From: Propionibacteriaceae bacterium
Lineage (GTDB): Bacteria > Actinomycetota > Actinomycetes > Propionibacteriales > Propionibacteriaceae
Assembly (NCBI GenBank): GCA_021323255.1
Contig: JAJTCL010000039.1
Location: 1-12,648, forward strand
DNA: 12,648 bases
Direction of reading: 5' to 3'
The notes under the pieces are model-generated. The model was not told where the DNA came from and ran no database searches. It was given only the letters and a program-made list of their open reading frames with translations. Of this stretch, positions 7,073 through 12,648 are shown piece by piece (position 1 is the stretch's first letter; the number at the start of each line of letters is the position of its first letter). The position numbers and the translations under genes are program-made.

Positions 7073-7707
7073 ATCCGGTCACGCGGAGCGCTCCCATCCG
7101 GCCGGGTGCCGTCGATGCCACCGCGGGTGGTGCAAGCGCCCCAGCCGGTTTGCTGCTCGCCGCAGGGGCGGGACGTCGCATGGGCACACCCAAGGCCCTT
7201 GTCGAGAACTGGCTGGCCCGTGGCATCGACGTCCTTGGTGCGGCTGGCTGCACCCCGATCGTGGTGGTCCTTGGGGCGGCAGCAGCGCAGGCGCGCGCCC
7301 TGCTGCAAGGCCGTGCCGCGATCATTGCGACGGCCCATGACTGGAGCGCTGGCCTCAGCGCGTCCCTCCGGGCGGGGATTGCCGCGCTGCCCACTAGCGC
7401 ACCCGCCGTTGTTGTGATCCTGGTCGACCTTCCCGACGTCGGAGAGACCGTAATTCGCCGGGTTCTTCAGAAGGGTGCGGCGCCAACCACGTTGACGCGG
7501 GCCACCTACCACGGATGGCCCGGGCATCCGGTGGTTCTGGGCAGGGCCCACTGGCCGGGAGTCATCGCGGCCGCCCACGGCGATGCCGGCGCCCGCGCGT
7601 ACTTCGACCGGAACGCGCCGGCGCTGGTCGAGTGCGCGGACCTGGCGTCGGGCCGGGATATCGATTATCAGGGGACGCGATCTCCAGCGGGGGTCTGGCA
7701 TGCGTGA
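7069..7707 (+). CDS. MobA/MocA-like molybdenum cofactor nucleotidyltransferase
   Basis: A 212-residue protein of the NTP_transferase_3 fold that would attach CMP (MocA activity) to molybdopterin for the hydroxylase encoded just upstream. The nucleotide-binding loop LLLAAGAGRRMGTPKAL spans residues 28-44, and the metal-binding region VILVDLPDV follows near residue 125. The acceptor-side motif HGWPGHPVVLGR is near residue 150. GTG at 7069 is chosen because it overlaps the TGA of the small subunit; an in-frame TTG at 7030 lies inside that gene. About 20 low-complexity residues precede the first strand. Compared with remembered family members, the segment between PKAL and WLARG looks several residues short (VEN where a D-G turn is usual), which might weaken activity. 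Confidence 0.88.
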   Translation: MNPVTRSAPIRPGAVDATAGGASAPAGLLLAAGAGRRMGTPKALVENWLARGIDVLGAAGCTPIVVVLGAAAAQARALLQGRAAIIATAHDWSAGLSASLRAGIAALPTSAPAVVVILVDLPDVGETVIRRVLQKGAAPTTLTRATYHGWPGHPVVLGRAHWPGVIAAAHGDAGARAYFDRNAPALVECADLASGRDIDYQGTRSPAGVWHA

Positions 7708-8860
7708 GGTGATGCGCGAGCTGGCTGGCTGGTGGGGGGCCGGAGCAACGGTGGGAATGGGTACGGTTGTCGCGATTCGCGGCTCATCACCGCGTGAGCC
7801 GGGGGCCTCGATGGTCGTTGGCCCAACTGGAGAAGTGGTCGGCTCGGTCTCCGGCGGCTGCGTCGAGGCCGCGGTGTACGAGCTCAGCAGGGAAGCCGCC
7901 GCCACCGGGAAGCCGGCATTGGTGCGGTACGGGAGCTCAGGCGGCGACCCCTACGCGCCAGGACTGACCTGCGGCGGGAGGCTGGATGTCTTCGCCTCCC
8001 CGGTGAGCGCCGACACGTTCCCGGGCCTTGACGGCGTCGCGCGGGATGTGTACGCCGGCCGACCCGTGGCCGTCGCGACGATTGTCGAGCACCCCGATGC
8101 CGCCATCGTCGGACAGCGACTGGTGGTACGCCCGCAGCAGCCAGGCATGGCCGATCGACCCGCACCGGCGTCGCTAGATTCCAGCGCGTCGCTACCGGGA
8201 AGGGTCGGCGACGCTGTGACGGCTGATGCGCGGGGACTCCTCGCTGCTGGCCGCAGCGAGTGCCTCAGCTACGGCCCCCGGGGGCAGCGGCGTGGGGAGG
8301 GGTTGCAGGTCTTCGTGCAGTCGTTCGCTCCTCCGCCGCGCATGCTCGTACTCGGCGGCATCGACTACGCCGCAGCCGTGGCCAGAATCGGCAGCTTCCT
8401 GGGGTATCGGGTGACCGTCTGCGACGCCCGCCCGCTGTTCGCGACGCCTGACCGATTCCCTGACGCGGCCGAAGTAGTTGTGGATTGGCCGCACCGCTAT
8501 CTGCAGCGGGAAGCTCAGGCCGGCAACCTTGATGTGAGAACCGTTGTCTGCGTTCTCACGCACGACCCGAAGTTCGACGTACCGGTCCTTTCTTTGGCGT
8601 TGCGACTCCCGCAGCTCGGATACATAGGCGCGATGGGCTCGAGGCAGACCCACCTGGAACGCCTGGAGCGGCTACGGGCCGCCGGGCTGACCGACATCGA
8701 ACTGTCCCGATTGTCGAGCCCGGTCGGCCTCGATCTGGGAGGCCGGACGCCGGAGGAGACCGCCGTCAGCATCGCAGCGGAGATCATCGCGGCTCGATCA
8801 GGGGCCTCCGGCGCCCGCCTTCGGGATCTCGACAAGCCAATTCATCGACCCGGCAGCTGA
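7700..8860 (+). CDS. XdhC/CoxI-family molybdenum cofactor insertion factor
   Basis: A 386-residue chaperone. In the family, XdhC binds the molybdenum cofactor, promotes its sulfuration and delivers it to the apoenzyme. The N-terminal XdhC_CoxI domain shows IRGSSPREPGASMVV (26-40) and SVSGGCVEAAV with Cys54, the residue proposed to contact the cofactor. The C-terminal Rossmann domain starts at MLVLGGIDYAAAVARIG (from 215), followed by VCDARPLFATPDRFP and YIGAMGSRQTHLERLERL. The ATG at 7700 overlaps the end of the nucleotidyltransferase gene by 8 bases. A second ATG four codons later lacks a well-spaced ribosome site. It is last in the operon and completes the set: two structural subunits, cofactor modification and insertion. 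Confidence 0.94.
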   Translation: MREVMRELAGWWGAGATVGMGTVVAIRGSSPREPGASMVVGPTGEVVGSVSGGCVEAAVYELSREAAATGKPALVRYGSSGGDPYAPGLTCGGRLDVFASPVSADTFPGLDGVARDVYAGRPVAVATIVEHPDAAIVGQRLVVRPQQPGMADRPAPASLDSSASLPGRVGDAVTADARGLLAAGRSECLSYGPRGQRRGEGLQVFVQSFAPPPRMLVLGGIDYAAAVARIGSFLGYRVTVCDARPLFATPDRFPDAAEVVVDWPHRYLQREAQAGNLDVRTVVCVLTHDPKFDVPVLSLALRLPQLGYIGAMGSRQTHLERLERLRAAGLTDIELSRLSSPVGLDLGGRTPEETAVSIAAEIIAARSGASGARLRDLDKPIHRPGS

Positions 8861-8924
8861 GGCCTCGTCGCGACCTGCTAGGCCGGCGACCTCTCTCCGC
8901 ACAGAGCCAGGAATGAAGCCCGAA

Positions 8925-8934
8925 TTCGCGCGAA
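8925..8934. promoter_or_regulatory. Palindrome TTCGCGCGAA upstream of the glucosidase
   Basis: A perfect 10-base palindrome with a central CG, followed by a related ATTCGCGATCG about 8 bases later. LacI-family operators are often palindromes centred on CG, and a LacI-type regulator is encoded 3 kb downstream. The site falls in leader DNA if the glucosidase starts at 9003. Operator function is a guess from symmetry. Confidence 0.25.
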
Positions 8935-9002
8935 CGGGCCGCATTCGCGATCGTGTGGGGAGAAACGCCCGAAAAACGATGGGAATGCGGCACACTCGTC
9001 GG

Positions 9003-10670
9003 GTGACAAGCACTCTCGGCCAAGATCATCTAGCCAGCACCGAAGCCGCGACTGACCTGTGGCGTACGGCGGTGGTCTACCAGATCTACCCGCGCAGCTT
9101 TGCCGACAGCAACGGTGACGGGATCGGGGATCTGCCAGGCATTACCTCACGTGTCCCGTACCTGCGGTCGCTTGCTGTGGATGCGGTGTGGTTGAGCCCG
9201 TTCTATCCCTCGGCACTTGCCGATGGCGGCTATGACATTGATGATCATCGCCAGGTCGACCCGCGGCTCGGCAGCCTGGCGGACTTCGATGCGATGGTCA
9301 GTTCGCTGCATGCTGCGAATATCAAGGTGATCGTCGATATCGTGCCCAATCACACCTCCAATCGGCACCCTTGGTTCATAGCGGCTCTAGCCGCGGGTCG
9401 CGGTACTCCGGAACGTGATCGTTATCTCTTCCGCGACGGCCATGGCCGAGGCGGTGAGTTACCGCCCAACGACTGGGAATCGCTCTTCGGCGGATCGGCC
9501 TGGGCACCGGCTGGCGACGGCCAGTGGTATTTCCACTGTTTCGCCGCCGAGCAGCCGGACCTCAACTGGGAGAACGAGGAGGTTCGCGAGGACTTCCGCC
9601 GCACCGTTCGCTTCTGGGCCGACCGCGGAGCCGACGGGTTTCGGATCGATGTGGCCCACGGCCTGCGCAAGGACATGTCCGAGCCGTACCAGCCGGGGGG
9701 TGAGATTTCCGACCTGATGCGAGAGGACGGCTCGCATCCGCTCTGGGATCGCGACGACGTTCACGAGATCTACGCCGACTGGCGGCGGATCTTCAACTCC
9801 TACGATCCGCCGCGGTACGCAGTCGCGGAGGCCATTGTGCATCCGTCGCGGCGGGCCCGGTACGCCTCGGCCGACAGTCTCGGGAATGCGTTCAACTTCG
9901 ACATGCTGGACGCCGATTGGCGGGCCGACGACTATCGCAGCGTGATCAACAGCGGCATCGCCGACATGATCAGCAACGGCTCGACGACCAGCTGGCTGCT
10001 CAGCTGCCACGACACGCCACGGGTGGCGACTCGCTACGGGCTGCCACTGGAGAAGGATCGCCTTGCCCAGCAGGTTGCCCGGGCGTGGCTGCTGAACGAC
10101 GGCGCAACGCCACGGCTGGACCCGGCACTGGGGGAGCGGCGCGCCCGTGCCGCGATCATGATCTTGCTGGCGCTGCCGGGCTCGACCTATATCTATCAGG
10201 GAGACGAGCTGGGCCTCCATGAGGTGGCCGACCTGCCGCGGGAGGCCCTCGAGGACCCGATGGCCAGCCGTTCGACCAAGGAAAAGGGCCGTGACGGATG
10301 CCGAGTGCCGCTGCCCTGGAGCTCGGACGGGCCGTCGTACGGGTTCGGTGCACAAGCTGCGCACTTGCCCCAACCGGACTGGTTCAGCGCTTACGCGGTC
10401 AGCGTTCAGGAGGCTGATCCACGCTCCACGCTCAATCTCTACCGGCGCGCGCTCGCCCTTCGCGGGGGCCTGTTCGCAGGCAACGACTTCGGTTGGGTCG
10501 ATTCCGAACCGTCGGTGCTGCACTTTGCATGCGGCGATGGCGTACGGTGCGTGACCAACTTCGGTGCCGACCCCGCCTCGCTGCCGCCGGGCGAGGTGAT
10601 CTTGGGTAGCGCCCCACTTGCTGATGGCCGGCTGCCCAGCGACACCACGGTCTGGCTGCGAACGGGGTAA
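9003..10670 (+). CDS. GH13 alpha-glucosidase (oligo-1,6-glucosidase / GH13_30-like)
   Basis: A 555-residue cytoplasmic glycoside hydrolase acting on alpha-glucosidic linkages of sucrose or malto-oligosaccharides. Family marks in order: WRTAVVYQIYPRSFADSNGD, DIVPNHTS (region I), GFRIDVAH with nucleophile Asp216 (region II), AVAEAIV with acid/base Glu276 (region III) and CHDTPR with transition-state Asp337 (region IV). Region IV usually reads NHD; Cys replaces Asn here. IYQGDELGL follows, then a short C-terminal beta domain. The start is uncertain: in-frame ATGs at 8913, 8979 and 8985 and GTG at 9003 all lack a well-placed ribosome site. GTG 9003 is preferred because relatives begin some 10-20 residues before the WRTAVVYQ motif and the residues before 9003 are arginine-rich and unlike the family. 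Exact linkage specificity is open. Confidence 0.9.
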   Translation: MTSTLGQDHLASTEAATDLWRTAVVYQIYPRSFADSNGDGIGDLPGITSRVPYLRSLAVDAVWLSPFYPSALADGGYDIDDHRQVDPRLGSLADFDAMVSSLHAANIKVIVDIVPNHTSNRHPWFIAALAAGRGTPERDRYLFRDGHGRGGELPPNDWESLFGGSAWAPAGDGQWYFHCFAAEQPDLNWENEEVREDFRRTVRFWADRGADGFRIDVAHGLRKDMSEPYQPGGEISDLMREDGSHPLWDRDDVHEIYADWRRIFNSYDPPRYAVAEAIVHPSRRARYASADSLGNAFNFDMLDADWRADDYRSVINSGIADMISNGSTTSWLLSCHDTPRVATRYGLPLEKDRLAQQVARAWLLNDGATPRLDPALGERRARAAIMILLALPGSTYIYQGDELGLHEVADLPREALEDPMASRSTKEKGRDGCRVPLPWSSDGPSYGFGAQAAHLPQPDWFSAYAVSVQEADPRSTLNLYRRALALRGGLFAGNDFGWVDSEPSVLHFACGDGVRCVTNFGADPASLPPGEVILGSAPLADGRLPSDTTVWLRTG

Positions 10671-10699
10671 CGGCGAGCCATGAAAGCTGACGTCTGGTG

Positions 10700-10722
10700 G
10701 CACGGTGAGTTTGCCGCCGTGC
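10700..10722 (+). terminator. Hairpin after the glucosidase gene
   Basis: GCACGG (10700-10705) pairs with CCGTGC (10717-10722) around an 11-base loop, 30 bases after the glucosidase stop and with no T-tract. It may end the glucosidase transcript. Its right arm overlaps a second inverted repeat, GTGCAAA/TTTGCAC (10719-10725 with 10752-10758), so the two foldings compete. Confidence 0.4.
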
Positions 10723-10724
10723 AA

Positions 10725-10738
10725 AGGTCCATAGACCT
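10725..10738. promoter_or_regulatory. Palindrome AGGTC-CATA-GACCT in the propeller-gene leader
   Basis: Perfect 5-base arms around CATA, 37 bases before the start of the propeller gene and just upstream of its GGAGG (10761-10765). The spacing suits a dimeric repressor operator or a small RNA hairpin nested within GTGCAAA...TTTGCAC. Function is inferred from symmetry and position. Confidence 0.35.
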
Positions 10739-10774
10739 GAGGCATGATCAGTTTGCACAGGGAGGCCGGAAGTA

Positions 10775-11860
10775 ATGAGTGAGGTCGTCGTACTGGTGGG
10801 GACCAAGAAGGGCCTGTGGGTCGGTCGTTCTGATGAAGAACGGCAGGAGTGGAAATGGTCGGAGCCGCAGTTTCTCATGGAGGCCATCTACGGCACCGGC
10901 ATCGACACGCGAGGCACGCAGCCCAGGCTCTTCGTCAGTGGTACGAGCGAACATTGGGGTCCGGGAGTCTATTACTCAGAGGACCGTGGATACACCTGGA
11001 CCGAAACCCAGGGTGCCGCGGTACGTTTTCCCCAAGAGTTCGGCAGCAGTGTCGAGCGGGTCTGGCAAATCCAGCCAGGCGGTCCGAACGATCCTGACGT
11101 GATCTACGCCGGCACCCAGCCCTCGGCGCTGTTTCGTTCCACGGATCGGGGCGAATCATTCAGCTTGATCCAGTCGCTCTGGGATCACCCGCATCGCGAG
11201 CAGTGGGCCGCTGGTTATGGCGGGCAGGCGATCCATTCAGTGCTGCCCGATCCCAGCGATCCAGCCCACGTCACCGTGGCGATGTCGACTGGCGGGGTCT
11301 ACCGGACCTACGACGGTGGCGAGACCTGGGGCCCCGCAAACGCAGGCATCAAGGTGGACTTTGCGCCGGATCCGTTCCCCGAGTTCGGACAGTGCGTGCA
11401 CAAGATCGCTGCACATCAGGAGGCACCGAACCGGATCTTCGCGCAGAACCACGGCGGGGTCTACCGCTCTGACAACGGTGGCGACCAGTGGACGTCGATC
11501 GCCGACGGTCTCCCGGCTGACTTCGGATTTCCCATCGTGGTCCATCCGCGCAAGCCGGACACCGTGTTCGTGTTCCCTCTGGTCGGTGGTGCTGAGCGTT
11601 TCCCACCCGGTGGCAAAGCACAGGTCTGGCGGTCCGAGGACGCGGGCGAGAGTTGGACGCCGTCGGAGTCTGGCCTACCGGATCGGTTCTACGCGGCCGT
11701 GTTGAGGGATGCCATGACCGCCGACAACGCCGAGCAGTCGGGCCTCTACATTGGCGCTCGCGACGGGTCGGTGTTCGTCAGCACTGATGACGGGGCTGGT
11801 TGGCGTCAGATCGTGGAGCATCTGCCGGACGTACTCTCCGTACGCGCCGCAGTCGTGTAA
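10775..11860 (+). CDS. Asp-box (BNR) beta-propeller protein, sialidase-like fold
   Basis: A 361-residue protein with six Asp-box motifs (S/T-x-D/N-x-G-x-x-W/F) at residues 68-75, 122-129, 178-185, 232-239, 287-294 and 336-343, spaced 49-56 residues apart. This points to a complete six-bladed propeller of the sialidase / VPS10 / photosystem-assembly-factor fold. There is no signal peptide or membrane segment, so it is probably cytoplasmic. The catalytic Arg triad and FRIP motif of true sialidases are not evident, so hydrolase activity should not be assumed. Similar proteins are commonly annotated as glycosyl hydrolase or exo-alpha-sialidase. ATG at 10775 has GGAGG 9 bases upstream. It follows the glucosidase by 104 bases and is convergent with the LacI-type regulator (8-base gap). 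Role unknown. Confidence 0.85.
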   Translation: MSEVVVLVGTKKGLWVGRSDEERQEWKWSEPQFLMEAIYGTGIDTRGTQPRLFVSGTSEHWGPGVYYSEDRGYTWTETQGAAVRFPQEFGSSVERVWQIQPGGPNDPDVIYAGTQPSALFRSTDRGESFSLIQSLWDHPHREQWAAGYGGQAIHSVLPDPSDPAHVTVAMSTGGVYRTYDGGETWGPANAGIKVDFAPDPFPEFGQCVHKIAAHQEAPNRIFAQNHGGVYRSDNGGDQWTSIADGLPADFGFPIVVHPRKPDTVFVFPLVGGAERFPPGGKAQVWRSEDAGESWTPSESGLPDRFYAAVLRDAMTADNAEQSGLYIGARDGSVFVSTDDGAGWRQIVEHLPDVLSVRAAVV

Positions 11861-11868
11861 CGCCCGAC

Positions 11869-12648
11869 CTACTCGTCGCTGTTGCGCACCGGGCCGGTGG
11901 TGCCGCGCACGACGAGCTCGACCCGGAGCTCCTCCAGCTCCTGCTCCTCCAGATCCCGCTGCGAGCCGTTCCCGTTGTGTTCGTCTGCCGCAAGGGCCCC
12001 GATCATCGCAAGCGCGGCTCGTTCCCCTTGTTCGTGGGCATGCTGATCAACGGTTGTCAGACCCCACCACTGTGACATCGGATGATCATCGAAAGCCGCA
12101 ATGGACACATCGTCCGGACACCGGAGCCCGGTAGCGCGCAGGGCAGCCATTGCTCCGAAGGCCATCTCATCGGTGTGACAGAAGATCGCTGTCGGAACTG
12201 GGCGGCCGCTGGCGAAAAGTTCCTTCATCGCTCGCTCACCGTCTACAGCGTGGCAGTCGCCAGGCCGTATGACATTGCGACTGTCGATGTCGAAGCCGGC
12301 TTCTCGGATGGTGTCCCGCAGGCCGTCAGTCCGCTGGTCCCAGACGTGATAATCGGGCTTGCCCGGCATTCGTCCGTCAAAGATCCCGATGTTGCGATGA
12401 CCCAGTGAGAGGAGGTGCTCGGCGACCAGTCGCCCTCCCGCCCGGTTGTCGACGAAGATTCCCGGCACGCTGGTCATCGGTGAACCCGGGGCACTCACCG
12501 GCACGCTGGCTGAGTCTGGGCTCTCCTCATTCCGTTCGATCGATATGGTCCCTGCGAAGAGAAGCGCGTCGCGGCCTCGACCGGCACCGAGCTCGCGAAA
12601 CAGTTTGCGGAACTGCGGAGAGTCCACGTCCAAAAAGTCGGAGTCGAC
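11869..12648 (-). CDS. LacI/GalR-family regulator, sugar-binding domain (N-terminus beyond window)
   Basis: The frame is open to the right edge, so 259 C-terminal residues are visible and the DNA-binding headpiece is missing. The visible part is a periplasmic-binding-protein-like effector domain: GIFVDNRAGGRLVAEHLLSLGHRNIGIFDG, TAIFCHTDEMAFGAMAALRATGLRCPDDVS, and the hallmark IAAFDDHPMSQWWGLTTVDQ. It ends LVVRGTTGPV plus a few residues, as LacI members do, but an acidic stretch (DLEEQELEELR) is inserted before that end. An internal TTG at 12633 is not a credible start. The likely role is sugar-responsive repression of carbohydrate genes; the glucosidase and propeller genes upstream, in convergent orientation, are candidate targets, and genes beyond the window are equally possible. 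Confidence 0.9.
   Translation of the reverse strand, partial: VDSDFLDVDSPQFRKLFRELGAGRGRDALLFAGTISIERNEESPDSASVPVSAPGSPMTSVPGIFVDNRAGGRLVAEHLLSLGHRNIGIFDGRMPGKPDYHVWDQRTDGLRDTIREAGFDIDSRNVIRPGDCHAVDGERAMKELFASGRPVPTAIFCHTDEMAFGAMAALRATGLRCPDDVSIAAFDDHPMSQWWGLTTVDQHAHEQGERAALAMIGALAADEHNGNGSQRDLEEQELEELRVELVVRGTTGPVRNSDE

Noticed and set aside
6790..7905. Minus-strand open frame (371 codons) across the small subunit and nucleotidyltransferase genes
   Set aside because: It crosses two well-supported overlapping genes and has no domain features.
8867..8890. GTCGC/GCGAC inverted repeat after the XdhC gene as a terminator
   Set aside because: A five-base stem with a 14-base loop and no T-tract is expected by chance in GC-rich sequence.
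9459..10745. Minus-strand open frame (428 codons) opposite the glucosidase
   Set aside because: It mirrors the GH13 gene, shows low-complexity His/Arg/Pro-rich sequence and no family motif.
1..12648. tRNA, rRNA, CRISPR array, transposase or phage attachment site
   Set aside because: No cloverleaf, spaced direct repeats, DDE/tyrosine recombinase gene or duplicated ends were seen; the only sizeable repeat is the inverted HTH block.

Overview
The window reads as high-GC actinobacterial chromosome. GTG starts are frequent, genes are tightly packed with GTGA-type overlaps, third codon positions are G/C-rich, and the protein families (XRE regulator plus phasin, Tat-exported molybdenum hydroxylase, LacI-controlled GH13) are typical of soil actinomycetes. 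A Propionibacteriales-like host is only a guess. No rRNA, tRNA, CRISPR array, transposase or phage gene was seen.

Region 1 (1-4098) is a polyhydroxyalkanoate (PHA) locus. A minus-strand pair (XRE regulator 1, then a DUF1801 protein cut by the window edge) diverges from a plus-strand operon: small phasin-like protein, XRE regulator 2, class I-type PHA synthase. A convergent PhaB/FabG-type reductase follows. The phasin would coat granules, the reductase would supply (R)-3-hydroxyacyl-CoA and the synthase would polymerise it. The two XRE regulators are paralogues. Their HTH-coding DNA forms a 98-bp inverted repeat (4 mismatches, all synonymous) on either side of the phasin gene. The shared upstream region carries a 7-1-7 palindrome next to a TAATAT -10 box.

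Region 2 (4414-8860) is a four-gene molybdenum hydroxylase operon: Tat-signal large subunit of the isoquinoline 1-oxidoreductase / aldehyde dehydrogenase type, small two-[2Fe-2S] subunit, MobA/MocA-like nucleotidyltransferase and XdhC/CoxI maturation factor. The last two would make and insert the modified cofactor before export. No FAD or cytochrome subunit is present here.

Region 3 (about 9003-12648) holds a GH13 alpha-glucosidase, a six-Asp-box beta-propeller protein with no signal peptide, and a convergent LacI-type sugar regulator whose N-terminal DNA-binding domain lies beyond the window. The leader between the glucosidase and the propeller gene contains competing inverted repeats.

No wholly new system is evident. 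The most unusual features are the gene-conversion-like inverted block around the phasin gene and its two paralogous regulators, a possible in-frame deletion in the cofactor nucleotidyltransferase, and the structured leader before the propeller gene.
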